Assembly (NCBI GenBank): GCA_025963775.1 | Contig: JAOQAD010000031.1 | Span: 1-64,000, forward strand | Direction: 5' to 3' | Length of the DNA: 64,000 bases | From: Bacteroidota bacterium | Lineage (GTDB): Bacteria; Bacteroidota; Bacteroidia; 2-12-FULL-35-15 | In this document: one piece after another, positions 51,046 to 59,915 of the stretch | Numbering within the stretch: the stretch's first letter is position 1 | Layout of the letters: each line of letters begins with the position of its first letter | Program-made: the position numbers and the translations under genes | Notes under the pieces: model-generated | Database searches by the model: none | What the model saw: only the letters and a program-made list of their open reading frames with translations | What the model was told of the DNA's origin: nothing

Positions 51046-52498
51046 ATCTGCTTATTTTTTTCTTCAGCCAGTTGGAATAGCTCACGATGTCCGAATCCTG
51101 CGATTGTTCCTTTTCATCGACCAGGAGCTGGATTTGCTTCAGGAGCATTTTGTCCCTCTTCACATTTCCGCTGCCGGCCATCTTTTCAAGGATGGCGATC
51201 ATCTGCAATTGATGCTTGTACTCCGGTTTTTTCAGGATGAGCTTGTATTCTTTTTTAAGGCGCTCTGTTTTATGTTCGAGGTAATCATGATCGTTCAATT
51301 CGTAGCGGATCATCAGCTCAAACACCGCCAGCTTAAAGCGGAAGGCTTCATCGAGGTTGCTGAAGGCGTCTTCCAGGAGCGGCTTCACAAGATGTTTCAA
51401 TGCTTCCTTAAAATTTTCCTTTCCGAAATTCAGAACCGATAAATTCAAATGTACAAACACATTGTACATCGGCAGCTTTTTGATCACCTCGTTGCCTTTC
51501 GCTTCATGCAGGATCTCAATCGCCTTGTCGATGTCCTTCACTGAATAATTGATCACCAGTGAATTGTAATAATAGAACTGGTATTTATCCTTCAGCATCC
51601 CGTTGAACTCCTGCATGGCCAGCTTCAGGCGCTGTGCATATTCCAGCGACAGGTCCACCTTCCCGTTCTTGAACAGGGAATTGATCAGGTAGGTGAGCAT
51701 CTGCAGCTTTGTATCGTGATTGTTCCGGCTGAATAGTTTTTCATTCGAAAATTCATCGTAGGTTTTCAGAAGGTATTTTTCCAGGGCAACAAAATTCTGC
51801 TGCTGCAATAAAATACGGCTAACTGAATCGTAGATCTTGAACCGCAGCACAGGGCTGGTCTTTACCTCTTTGCTTTTTGAAAAATCGTTCACTGTTTTCT
51901 GGAGCAGGTCGAGGATCTCGGTGTTCTGCTTTGCAAAATTCTGCGACGAGCGGATCCTGTAGATGAGCGCAGCAAGGATGTCGTCGATCTCGTTCACTTT
52001 GTTCAGCTTCGACCTGTTCGCCTTTCTCTTGCGGATGTACACCTCGGGATTGATATCAAGCGTTTCATGCGAAAGCTGGATGAAATCACCGTAAATAATG
52101 TCCAGCCAGTCGATGTTCTCCTTCTCCGTTGCTTTTTTCTCCGCTTTGTTCAGGTAATAATACGCGATCTTATATTGCCCCTTCCGGCGGAACAATCTTG
52201 CCAGCGAAAGATTCCCGGAAATGTAATTCAGCACCGAATCATCGTAATAATTCAGCGTGAGGCTTTTGCCGATGTCTTCCAGCAAGCGGTTCTTCAGGCG
52301 ATAGAGCGCATTCTTATCTTCCGTTTCATACAGCTTTCTTTGAATTTTTTTCTCGTCATACTCGGGGTACTGTTTCCTGATATGATCAAAGAGCAGCTCA
52401 TCCTTGCGGCTTTCTTTTTCCGTGCGGTTAATGAATAATTTGAAGTGGCGGACCTCTTCTTTGTTCATTACACCGATTATATTCTGTAATATTTGCAT
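51044..52498 (-). CDS. helical TPR-like protein, paralogue of 35538 gene
   Basis: A cytoplasmic all-helical protein of 484 residues (start at ATG 52498) or 474 (ATG at 52468, MNKEEVRHFKLFINR). The open frame continues to 53098 but that part lies opposite the 52595 gene and is a shadow. The opening EVRHFKLFINRTEKESRKDE, YRLKNRLLEDIGKSLTLNYY and the repeated helix pairs (QYKIAYYYLNKAEKKATEK) parallel the 35538 protein. It is very rich in Lys and Leu with no enzyme motif. Its repeated appearance beside T9SS cargo genes is noted but no function is known. Confidence 0.75.
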   Translation of the reverse strand: MQILQNIIGVMNKEEVRHFKLFINRTEKESRKDELLFDHIRKQYPEYDEKKIQRKLYETEDKNALYRLKNRLLEDIGKSLTLNYYDDSVLNYISGNLSLARLFRRKGQYKIAYYYLNKAEKKATEKENIDWLDIIYGDFIQLSHETLDINPEVYIRKRKANRSKLNKVNEIDDILAALIYRIRSSQNFAKQNTEILDLLQKTVNDFSKSKEVKTSPVLRFKIYDSVSRILLQQQNFVALEKYLLKTYDEFSNEKLFSRNNHDTKLQMLTYLINSLFKNGKVDLSLEYAQRLKLAMQEFNGMLKDKYQFYYYNSLVINYSVKDIDKAIEILHEAKGNEVIKKLPMYNVFVHLNLSVLNFGKENFKEALKHLVKPLLEDAFSNLDEAFRFKLAVFELMIRYELNDHDYLEHKTERLKKEYKLILKKPEYKHQLQMIAILEKMAGSGNVKRDKMLLKQIQLLVDEKEQSQDSDIVSYSNWLKKKISR

Positions 52499-52538
52499 TA
52501 AAAATAGATTTTGAACACGTAAGAAAATTACAACTTTT

Positions 52539-52571
52539 ATTGGAATTGACAAAATTAATTGGATACTTTTG
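52539..52571 (+). promoter_or_regulatory. candidate promoter of the 52595 gene
   Basis: ATTG (52539-52542) and TACTTTTG (52564-52571) are 21 bases apart; the -7 match is perfect and the ATG is 23 bases downstream. Confidence 0.45.
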
Positions 52572-52594
52572 GTAGTAGTGTAAAACATATCACC

Positions 52595-53287
52595 ATGAAA
52601 AGGATCTTCTTCATTGCCATAATGCTGTTCTCCGTGGGCAGCATGGCGCAGACAAGTATAGGAACGGGCCGCTTCGGCTTCTTCACCGCAAATGATACGG
52701 TTGCCGGCGGCTCCACCGACACCTACGATGTTTGGATAAAGAACTACGGGCCCGGGGTATTCAGCGATTTTCTCACGGTGGTAACTGCTGTTCAGGACTC
52801 CATAAGCCCTTCCCTGCTCGACACTGTGGATAATTACTATACGGGCACTGCAATAACCATCAACCCCGGCGACAGTGCACTGATCACGCTTACCGCGGAT
52901 TATACCATTAGCCCAATGGGTTACCGGTATGGAATCGATGTGATCGTGATCTGGCCGGTAGCTGCTTCCGCAAGCACGATAGATTCCCTGGAGTTCCAGG
53001 TGTACATAGAGAACCACACCGGCGTAAACGAGCTGGATGCGAGGGAACTGATCAAGGCCTATCCGAACCCGGCAGCAAACGACCTGTCGATCAGCCATCC
53101 CGCAGCTACCACCATCCGTTCCATTGTGATCTACGACATGTCGGGCAGGATGATCCTGTCGAACAGGGATGAAAGCACCATCAATATTGAAGGGCTGGCT
53201 GCAGGTACCTACCAGGTGGAAGTGGCCTTATCGGACAACAAGCGCTATATGATCAAAATTGTGAAAGGAAAAAAGCAGGCTGGGTAA
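52595..53287 (+). CDS. small T9SS-secreted protein, type A sorting domain
   Basis: A 230-residue protein. The ATG at 52595 gives the signal peptide MKRIFFIAIMLFSVGSMAQ; 12 residues of frame before it are dropped. The middle (TYDVWIKNYGPGVFSDFLTV, NPGDSALITLTADYTI) resembles CARDB or Ig-like beta sandwiches. The C-terminus is a type A sorting domain (IKAYPNPAANDLSISH, VIYDMSGRMILSNRD, GTYQVEVALSDNKRYMIKIVKG) ending in a short basic tail. It is divergent from the TPR-like gene at 52498. No specific function is suggested. Confidence 0.83.
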   Translation: MKRIFFIAIMLFSVGSMAQTSIGTGRFGFFTANDTVAGGSTDTYDVWIKNYGPGVFSDFLTVVTAVQDSISPSLLDTVDNYYTGTAITINPGDSALITLTADYTISPMGYRYGIDVIVIWPVAASASTIDSLEFQVYIENHTGVNELDARELIKAYPNPAANDLSISHPAATTIRSIVIYDMSGRMILSNRDESTINIEGLAAGTYQVEVALSDNKRYMIKIVKGKKQAG

Positions 53288-53386
53288 GTAAGAAATTTTA
53301 ATTTTGATTTCCCCGGTGGAATTTTCCGGCTCATCTTTGTATCGTAAAATTCAACATAAATAAAAACAAATAAAAAAACCAACATA

Positions 53387-54832
53387 ATGAAAACAGTAAT
53401 TACTCAACTCCGCGACACGATGAAACTCAAATGGGTTTTCATGCTCGCAGCACTTTTAAGTTTGGGCTTTAAAGCAAACGCGCAATGCGCAGCTAATTTC
53501 AACTACAGTGTTGATACTGCCAACAACGGGAATGTGGCTTTTACAAACACATCCAGCGCAGCTCCGGGATCTTATTATGAATGGTCATTCGGCGATGGAG
53601 GATATGCCTATACAACATCTCCTTCGTACACCTACATGACTACCAGCACCTACAACGTTTGTCTTACTGTGATTGACACACTATCGCCATGCAACGACAG
53701 CATTTGTCATACGATCGCTGTTACCAACTCTTCCCCGGGGGGCTCCTGCAGCGCGGCCTTCACGCCTACATTTGACACATCGAATTATGTACACTTCAAC
53801 AACATGTCGACCGGTTCAGGCTTAACCAGTACATGGACCTTCGGCGATGGCACTTCAGGAACAAGCACCGGCGACGTGACGCATTATTATTCATCACCCG
53901 GCACTTATTATATATGCCTTTCGGTGACAAATTTCCTCGGCACCTGCACCGATTCGTACTGCGACAGCATTTACTTCAATCCATCATCATCCGGTATGTG
54001 CATGGGTTCTGTGAACAGCTATTTCACTTCCTACAATTCAGCCGGAGTAACTTATTTCAACAATACACCTTCCGGTACCGGCCCTGTTTACTTCTGGGAT
54101 TTCGGCGATGGCTCAAATACGAATACTGTAGGAAACACATCCCACACCTATACTTCTCCGGGAACATATACGGTTTGCCTTACAGTTTATGAAACCGGCG
54201 GAACATACGACTCCTGCCAGTACTGCAGCTATGTGACCATAGGAGCTCCGGCCGGGCCATGCGATGCATCATTCACCGTGATCCAGGATTCAAGCAACCT
54301 GTACAACTATTTTGTGTACAACAACACAACAAGCAGCAGCCCTACAATGACCTATTTCTGGGATTTCGGCGACGGAACAACTTCCACTCTGCAATATCCT
54401 TCGCATACATATCCTGACACGGTTTCGTATTACCTCTGCTTAACTGTTGCGGATTCAACACCGATGATCATGTGTACCAGCACCTATTGCGATACCATTG
54501 CAGCAGGACGCTCCTCTTCCGGAATTACGGTGACTGTTGTAAATACCGCAACAGGGATCAGCGAAGCCGCAATTGCTTCAACGCTTGAAAATTATCCGAA
54601 CCCCTTCAGCGGAAGCACTACCATCCATTACTCTATAGCAAAAGATGCAATAGTGGAGCTGAATGTATTCGACCTCTTAGGCAATAAAATAGCCACGATC
54701 GAAAGCGGCAGGCGATCATCCGGTAATTATTCCGAAGTATGGAATGCCGACAATGTAGCCGGAGGAATGTACCTGCTGCAGATGAAAGTAAACAACCAGG
54801 TGAGCACCAAAAAGATCATCCTGAATAAATAA
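53387..54832 (+). CDS. PKD-repeat T9SS protein, paralogue of 49634 gene
   Basis: A 481-residue exported protein. Two starts are possible: ATG 53387, or ATG 53420, which gives a shorter signal peptide (MKLKWVFMLAALLSLGFKANAQ). Four PKD domains are marked by WSFGDGGY, WTFGDGTS, WDFGDGSN and WDFGDGTT, with paired cysteines around YxxCLTV in each unit. The sorting domain is type A (LENYPNPFSGSTTIHYSI, VFDLLGNKIATIESGRRSSG, GMYLLQMKVNNQ...KIILNK). The mature start QCAANFNYS matches QCAANFSYT of the 49634 protein. The two genes flank the 51044-53287 pair. Probably a surface protein. Confidence 0.88.
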   Translation: MKTVITQLRDTMKLKWVFMLAALLSLGFKANAQCAANFNYSVDTANNGNVAFTNTSSAAPGSYYEWSFGDGGYAYTTSPSYTYMTTSTYNVCLTVIDTLSPCNDSICHTIAVTNSSPGGSCSAAFTPTFDTSNYVHFNNMSTGSGLTSTWTFGDGTSGTSTGDVTHYYSSPGTYYICLSVTNFLGTCTDSYCDSIYFNPSSSGMCMGSVNSYFTSYNSAGVTYFNNTPSGTGPVYFWDFGDGSNTNTVGNTSHTYTSPGTYTVCLTVYETGGTYDSCQYCSYVTIGAPAGPCDASFTVIQDSSNLYNYFVYNNTTSSSPTMTYFWDFGDGTTSTLQYPSHTYPDTVSYYLCLTVADSTPMIMCTSTYCDTIAAGRSSSGITVTVVNTATGISEAAIASTLENYPNPFSGSTTIHYSIAKDAIVELNVFDLLGNKIATIESGRRSSGNYSEVWNADNVAGGMYLLQMKVNNQVSTKKIILNK

Positions 54833-54845
54833 TAAAAGATCAATG

Positions 54846-54888
54846 ATCCCGGATGAAAATGCTTTTAATTTTTCATCCGGGATTTTTA
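54846..54888 (+). terminator. terminator of the 53387 gene
   Basis: A 14-bp perfect stem (ATCCCGGATGAAAA / TTTTCATCCGGGAT) with a 10-base loop is followed by a T-run, 14 bases after the stop. Confidence 0.88.
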
Positions 54889-54929
54889 TTTCAAGTAAGC
54901 ATCATCCCCGTTCTTAAAAACCTACGATC

Positions 54930-57900
54930 ATGAAACGTTTTAAATTATTTGCTTTCGCCTGCTTCTTAAGCTGGGGAATGACAACACAGGCGCAAACTGC
55001 CGGAACCATCACGGTGGTGCAGCAGCCCTGCAACGGGAACGGAGTTCTTGCTGTCCAGATCACAGCCGGACTTACACTTCCGCTCAATTATTATTATTAC
55101 GATGTGTACGGAAATACCGTCGCAAATCATTTGGGCGTAAACTCCTTTATGGACACAATTTTCGCTGTTTCCAACGCGGTTGGAATGGTGTACGTTACCG
55201 ATGGATCGGGGGCATATTATTACAACACTTCTACGGGAATGGTAGCGCCTTTTACAATTGATCCGCCTGTTACAACAAATGCCATTTGCCCGAGCCTCAC
55301 AGGCACTATACAGCTAACGATCAACGGCGGAACAACTCCTGTTTCGGTTGATTGGTACAATTCAGTGATGTTCGGACCAGATACTTACAATTCGAGCGGG
55401 AATCCGGGCACGCTGCCTCCCGGCGACTATAGTGCACTGGTAACGGATGCAAGCGGGTGTACTGTATTTACAGAACATGATAGTTTGGTCTGGTTCACGA
55501 TCCAGAATATTTCAGGGATCAATTTTTCGGTTGCAACCACCACTGCAAGCTGTACCAATGGAACAGCCGCACTTAGCGGCTTAAGCGGGGGAATGGCTCC
55601 CTACACTTACCTGTGGTCAAACGGCGCAAGCACCACATCCATCAGCGGTCTCAGCCAGGGCACTTATTCCCTTACGGTGACGGATGCACAGGGTTGCCAT
55701 AATACACAGAGCAATGCTGTTTATCAAACTATCAATATCCCGGTTAACCCTGTCGTTTCAGCTGCCACCTGCCTGCAAAACGACGGAAACGTTATTTCCT
55801 TCGGTTCCGGCGGAACTCCTCCCTACACTTATCTTTACAGCAACGGTTTCGCCGGGCAAACTGCAAGCGGGCTCAGCGGTAACACTTCCATGTATGTGAC
55901 TGCAACCGATGCGAACGGCTGCACGGGACAAGGCTACATTTATGTTCCTTCCAGCACGCCGGTCATTGTCACGTATTCAGCAACTCCCAGCTCCTGCACG
56001 GCAGCGACCGGCAGCGCAACATTAACCATTTCAGGAGGCACTGCGCCTTACACTGTTAACTGGGGCACTTCACCGGCATTGTCAGGTACCTCCATCAGCG
56101 GGATGCCCGTTGGCTCCTATCCCTTTACTGTTACAGATGCAGTTGGCTGCGTACAATCGGGCATTGTTGTTATTTCGCCTTCAAGCGTGATCACTGCATC
56201 AATGAATGTTTCAAATCCTGTTTGTCCTGCAACAACCGGCACACTGAATGCAAACGTTACAGGCAGCAGTCCTCCATTCAGCTATCTCTGGAATACCGGA
56301 TCTACGGCAGTTTCTGTAACAGGCCCGGCCGGAAGCTACTACTGCGTGATCACTGATAACACAGGATGCTCTGTTACCAGATACGGAAGCATTTTTCCTA
56401 ACAGCCCGATCAGCATTGGAATGAGCACAAGCCCTGCGAGCTGTATATATACGGCAGACGGAAGCATCGCTTCAACCGTTACAGGAGGCGCTGCACCATA
56501 CACTTACAACTGGAGCAATGGACAAACCACGCCAACAGTAACAGGCCTTGCTACCGGAAACTATTATCTCTCGGTAAGCGATGCGAACGGATGTACACAG
56601 GGCTATTTTACAGCTCTTGGTTATAATCCTGCCGGAACATCCTGTTACTGCACGATCAGCGGAAAGGTGTATACCGATGCAAACAGCAACTGCATTATGG
56701 ATGCGGGCGAACAGGGCATCGAGCACATCATGATCCATTGCTCGGGATTCGGTTATGCCTTCACGGATGTAAACGGCGATTATTCGTTCCAGGTGCCGAC
56801 CGGAAGCTATACACTTTCTGAATCCGTACAGTATGCCTATCCGCTGGCAAGCTGCCAGAGCAATTCTATCCCGGTAAGCGTAACCGCTTCTGCAGGATGC
56901 AGCAACGTTGTTAATTTCGCGAACAACGTGAATACGATCCACGACATTCACATCCTTCGCACAAGTGTAATGAACGCTGTTCCGGGAAATAATTATACAG
57001 AAGCGCTCATTGTACAGAACGATGGAACAGTGAACGAATCCGGCATCCAGTTCGGGTTCCGACACGACGGGCAATTGAGCTATACAAGCTCTTCGCCGCT
57101 TGCATATACGCAGCTCAACCCTGTTGCGGAGCCAAACTGGTACAGCATCAATTCAGGATTCCCTGCACTGGCGCCGGGCGCATCTATTGCATTTTACAAC
57201 AGTTATTATGTGCCGACATACGTGCCGCTTGCAACTGTGATTAACATGAAAGACACGGCAACAGCCGCAGCACCGCTGAGCACATGGATCACCGACTACA
57301 GCCCATGGAACAATATTGGCCAGTTCCATACAACAGTTGTAGGCTCCTTCGATCCTAATTTCAAGGAGGTTTCGCCGAAAGGAACAGGGCCGCAGGGTTA
57401 CATCGGCACCAATGATTCGGTGCTGGATTACGTGGTGCATTTCCAGAATACGGGATCCTACTATGCACAAAAAGTGGTGGTGATCGATACGCTTGATGCT
57501 GACCTCGACTGGCAGACGCTTCGCCCGGGTTACGCGGATCATGCATACACTGCTTCCCTGAGCGAAAGTGGAGTGTTAACGCTCACATTTGATAACATCC
57601 ACCTTGACTGGGAATCGAACAATGACCTGGCAAGCCGTGGAATGGTGGCTTACTCCATCAGGCAAAAACCCAATTTAGCTCCGGGCACGCAGATCAAAAA
57701 TTCAGCGGCGATCTATTTTGATTACAACGCACCTGTGTTCACGAACCAAACGCTGAATACGATCCAGCTGCTTGCAGGCGTTGAGGAACAAAGCATTGCA
57801 ACAGGCCTGCTGATCTACCCTAACCCTGCGAACGATGTGCTGAACGTGAACCTTTCAAATGTGAATGCTGTTTCTGTTGCGGTCTATGACCTGCAGGGAC

Positions 57901-58037
57901 GCATGATCAGCCTTGAAAAAACAGGCAATGCAGGCGTACAGAAAATAGACATCAGCAGCCTGGTGAAAGGACTTTATTTCGTGGTGATTGAAAATTCAGA
58001 AGGACAGAAGATGACGAAGAAGTTTGTGAAGAATTAG
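54930..58037 (+). CDS. large SprB-repeat surface protein, T9SS type A
   Basis: A 1035-residue exported protein with signal peptide (ending MTTQAQ). Five or six SprB-type repeats fill residues about 100-560, with the pattern GG.APYTYLWSNG..T..I.GL..G.Y...VTD..GC. A Cna-like or SdrD-like segment follows (ISGKVYTDANSNCIMDAGEQ, about 575-640), then the conserved region often found before sorting domains (DPNFKEVSPKGTG, DYVVHFQNTG, DTLDADLDWQTL; DUF7619-like). The type A sorting domain closes it (IYPNPANDVLNVNLS, VYDLQGRMISLEK, GLYFVVIENSEGQKMTKKFVKN). SprB repeats occur in the Flavobacterium gliding adhesin SprB, but this protein is much shorter. Probably a surface adhesin or secreted protein. 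Confidence 0.87.
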   Translation: MKRFKLFAFACFLSWGMTTQAQTAGTITVVQQPCNGNGVLAVQITAGLTLPLNYYYYDVYGNTVANHLGVNSFMDTIFAVSNAVGMVYVTDGSGAYYYNTSTGMVAPFTIDPPVTTNAICPSLTGTIQLTINGGTTPVSVDWYNSVMFGPDTYNSSGNPGTLPPGDYSALVTDASGCTVFTEHDSLVWFTIQNISGINFSVATTTASCTNGTAALSGLSGGMAPYTYLWSNGASTTSISGLSQGTYSLTVTDAQGCHNTQSNAVYQTINIPVNPVVSAATCLQNDGNVISFGSGGTPPYTYLYSNGFAGQTASGLSGNTSMYVTATDANGCTGQGYIYVPSSTPVIVTYSATPSSCTAATGSATLTISGGTAPYTVNWGTSPALSGTSISGMPVGSYPFTVTDAVGCVQSGIVVISPSSVITASMNVSNPVCPATTGTLNANVTGSSPPFSYLWNTGSTAVSVTGPAGSYYCVITDNTGCSVTRYGSIFPNSPISIGMSTSPASCIYTADGSIASTVTGGAAPYTYNWSNGQTTPTVTGLATGNYYLSVSDANGCTQGYFTALGYNPAGTSCYCTISGKVYTDANSNCIMDAGEQGIEHIMIHCSGFGYAFTDVNGDYSFQVPTGSYTLSESVQYAYPLASCQSNSIPVSVTASAGCSNVVNFANNVNTIHDIHILRTSVMNAVPGNNYTEALIVQNDGTVNESGIQFGFRHDGQLSYTSSSPLAYTQLNPVAEPNWYSINSGFPALAPGASIAFYNSYYVPTYVPLATVINMKDTATAAAPLSTWITDYSPWNNIGQFHTTVVGSFDPNFKEVSPKGTGPQGYIGTNDSVLDYVVHFQNTGSYYAQKVVVIDTLDADLDWQTLRPGYADHAYTASLSESGVLTLTFDNIHLDWESNNDLASRGMVAYSIRQKPNLAPGTQIKNSAAIYFDYNAPVFTNQTLNTIQLLAGVEEQSIATGLLIYPNPANDVLNVNLSNVNAVSVAVYDLQGRMISLEKTGNAGVQKIDISSLVKGLYFVVIENSEGQKMTKKFVKN

Positions 58038-58045
58038 GAATGTAA

Positions 58046-58085
58046 GTCACTTCGAGTTCGACCAAAGGGAGAGTATCGAGAAGTG
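58046..58085. repeat. half copy of the TTCGAGTTCGACC repeat
   Basis: GTCACTTCGAGTTCGACCAA to GTATCGAGAAGTG has the same sequence type as 4690-4720 and the right halves of 22125-22397. It lies between convergent genes just before a terminator. Confidence 0.65.
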
Positions 58086-58101
58086 ATTGAAGCAAAAACA
58101 G

Positions 58102-58133
58102 AAAAAGCGCAGTAAGGGGTTACTGCGCTTTTT
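58102..58133. terminator. bidirectional terminator between convergent genes
   Basis: A perfect 14-bp stem AAAAAGCGCAGTAA / TTACTGCGCTTTTT with a GGGG loop. On the minus strand it overlaps the last codons of the EamA gene. Confidence 0.88.
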
Positions 58134-59022
58134 CTATTTGACGTTTCAGGAATCCCTTGAGAATGCCGTTACCAAAGACTGTTGCAAGGATGATCAGTGC
58201 GCCAAGGTAAAAGCCCGGCGTCATTGCCTCGTTCTTTTTCCAGAGGATGAACGCTATGATGATCCCGTAAATGGTTTCTAAATTAATTGTGAGCATGACG
58301 GTATACGGACTTAAACGTTTCATCAGGTTGACGCTTGCAATAAAAGGATATGCAGTGCCGATCACGGAAAGAATGCCAAGCCATCCCAGCCCGGCTGGTG
58401 TGATCATAAAGAACTCCCGGTTAAACTCCCCGCTGAAAAACAAATAGACAGTCAATGCGAGAACACCTCCCGAGAGCTCGTAGATCGCGATCACAGGTGA
58501 AGGAATGCGCCTTACGAGCAAACCGTTGAAAACTGTAAACAGGGAAGATGTGAATGCCGCCACTATTCCGAAAGAAATCCCCAGTGCATACTGTGTTTCC
58601 ACTTTAAAGATCATTGCGATCGCGCCGATGATGACCATTCCGAATACGATCTCATAACGGATGATCTTTCGCCTGTAAAACAGGGGCTCAATAACGGAAG
58701 TGAACAGGGTACCTGTTGCAAACGCGACAAGCGTTACAGACACATTGGAAATGTTGATCGCGTTGTAAAAGCAGAACCAGTGAAAAGCGATGATGGTACC
58801 CACGCCAACAAGCATCAGGATATCTTTTCGCGGAAGGCGGATGCTTTGCTTCGTGATGAGCAGGTAGGCAGCAACGGTTGCCACCGTGATAAGCATCCGG
58901 AACCAGACCAGCTGGTACGCAATGATTCCCTCAAGGTTAATGAGCTTCCCGAGGATGGGCGAAAAGCCCCAGATCAGTACAATGAAATGAAGTAAAAGAA
59001 GGTCCTTGTTCCTGGAAAGCAT
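58120..59022 (-). CDS. EamA/DMT-family transporter
   Basis: A 300-residue inner-membrane protein with ten predicted helices in two EamA repeats (about residues 8-140 and 150-290). The ATG at 59022 (MLSRNKDLLLLHFIVLIWGF) is preferred to the frame start 27 bases upstream. Typical text is IWGFSPILGKLI near helix 1 and a PxxxxxxxxxxGE segment in the second repeat (GVVAAFTSSLFTVFNGLLV). Such proteins export amino acids or other metabolites; the substrate cannot be read from the sequence. A terminator stem overlaps its 3' end. Confidence 0.9.
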   Translation of the reverse strand: MLSRNKDLLLLHFIVLIWGFSPILGKLINLEGIIAYQLVWFRMLITVATVAAYLLITKQSIRLPRKDILMLVGVGTIIAFHWFCFYNAINISNVSVTLVAFATGTLFTSVIEPLFYRRKIIRYEIVFGMVIIGAIAMIFKVETQYALGISFGIVAAFTSSLFTVFNGLLVRRIPSPVIAIYELSGGVLALTVYLFFSGEFNREFFMITPAGLGWLGILSVIGTAYPFIASVNLMKRLSPYTVMLTINLETIYGIIIAFILWKKNEAMTPGFYLGALIILATVFGNGILKGFLKRQIEKAQ

Positions 59023-59086
59023 AAAAAAAGCGCCTGCGATAGGTCGCAAAGCGCTGCAAAGATACTAAATGTAAGCGAGGCAGTTC

Positions 59087-59842
59087 TTATTTTTTCAGCT
59101 CGCCGTTCTTGTAGGTTTCTGTTTTGGTCACTTTGCCATCCGTATCCATTTCCTTCCAAACGCCTTCCTTCTTGCCGTGCACATATTTCCCCGTGGCCTT
59201 TAACTTCCCGTTCTCATAAAATTCGTGGTACTCACCTTCTTCCATGCTGTTCACGGCATTTACCTCCGAATTGATATTTCCGTTCGGGAAGAATGTCTTC
59301 ATCTTTCCGCTGATGTTTCCATCCACGTATGTGTATTCAACGCTTACATTTCCATCGGATGTATACCAGCGCGTAATTCCGTTACGTACATTGTTCTTAA
59401 AATATCCTTCTTCCTGTTTCTTGCCATCCGAATAATACAATCTCTTCAGGCCGTTCACCACTCCCATCTTATATTCGATCTCGGAGCGCAGCTTGGCACC
59501 GGAGAAATAGGCTACCGACAAGCCGTTCAGCGTGTCGTTCACATAATAATCCTTCTGGTAATAAAAGCCCGACTTATCCACAGCAATGCTGTAACCATTC
59601 CTTTTTCCCTGCCTGTATTCCTCGATGTTGCTGATCACGCCATTCGGGTAATAGCCGACCCAGACTCCTTCCCTTTTATCGTTCTCATAATTGCCATACC
59701 AATCCGTCTGCCCGGTTTTCTCTTTCCAGATCCCAACTTTTTTACCGGAAGCATCCGTTTTATTGGTATCGGAAACAACACCGGCAACACTGTATTTTCC
59801 CATGCAGACAAACAGGAACAATGCGAATATTATCTTTTTCAT
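59087..59842 (-). CDS. YwqK/MORN-like repeat protein
   Basis: A 251-residue protein with signal peptide (MKKIIFALFLFVCMGKYSVAG). The mature part is a run of about nine short repeats of roughly 23 residues with the pattern G.W..Y..NG.......Y..GK..G (GIWKEKTGQTDWYGNYENDK, GVWVGYYPNGVISNIEEYRQ, GVWKEMDTDGKVTKTETYKN). This is the MORN-related variant seen in proteins labelled YwqK-family antitoxin, but no toxin gene is adjacent, so that label should not be taken as function. It is probably periplasmic or surface-attached. Confidence 0.85.
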   Translation of the reverse strand: MKKIIFALFLFVCMGKYSVAGVVSDTNKTDASGKKVGIWKEKTGQTDWYGNYENDKREGVWVGYYPNGVISNIEEYRQGKRNGYSIAVDKSGFYYQKDYYVNDTLNGLSVAYFSGAKLRSEIEYKMGVVNGLKRLYYSDGKKQEEGYFKNNVRNGITRWYTSDGNVSVEYTYVDGNISGKMKTFFPNGNINSEVNAVNSMEEGEYHEFYENGKLKATGKYVHGKKEGVWKEMDTDGKVTKTETYKNGELKK

Positions 59843-59915
59843 AACTAATAATTTTTTGCAAATTTTTTAATTTCCCTGCAGCATTTCAAATCCTGTGCTG
59901 TTAAAATTTGTTAAG

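Noticed and set aside
52499..53098. N-terminal extension of the 51044 frame
   Set aside because: It overlaps the signal peptide and body of the 52595 gene on the other strand, and the extra residues do not match the paralogous 35538 protein.
59087..59842. Toxin-antitoxin system
   Set aside because: The repeat protein belongs to a group often labelled YwqK antitoxin, but no toxin gene lies beside it and it has a signal peptide.
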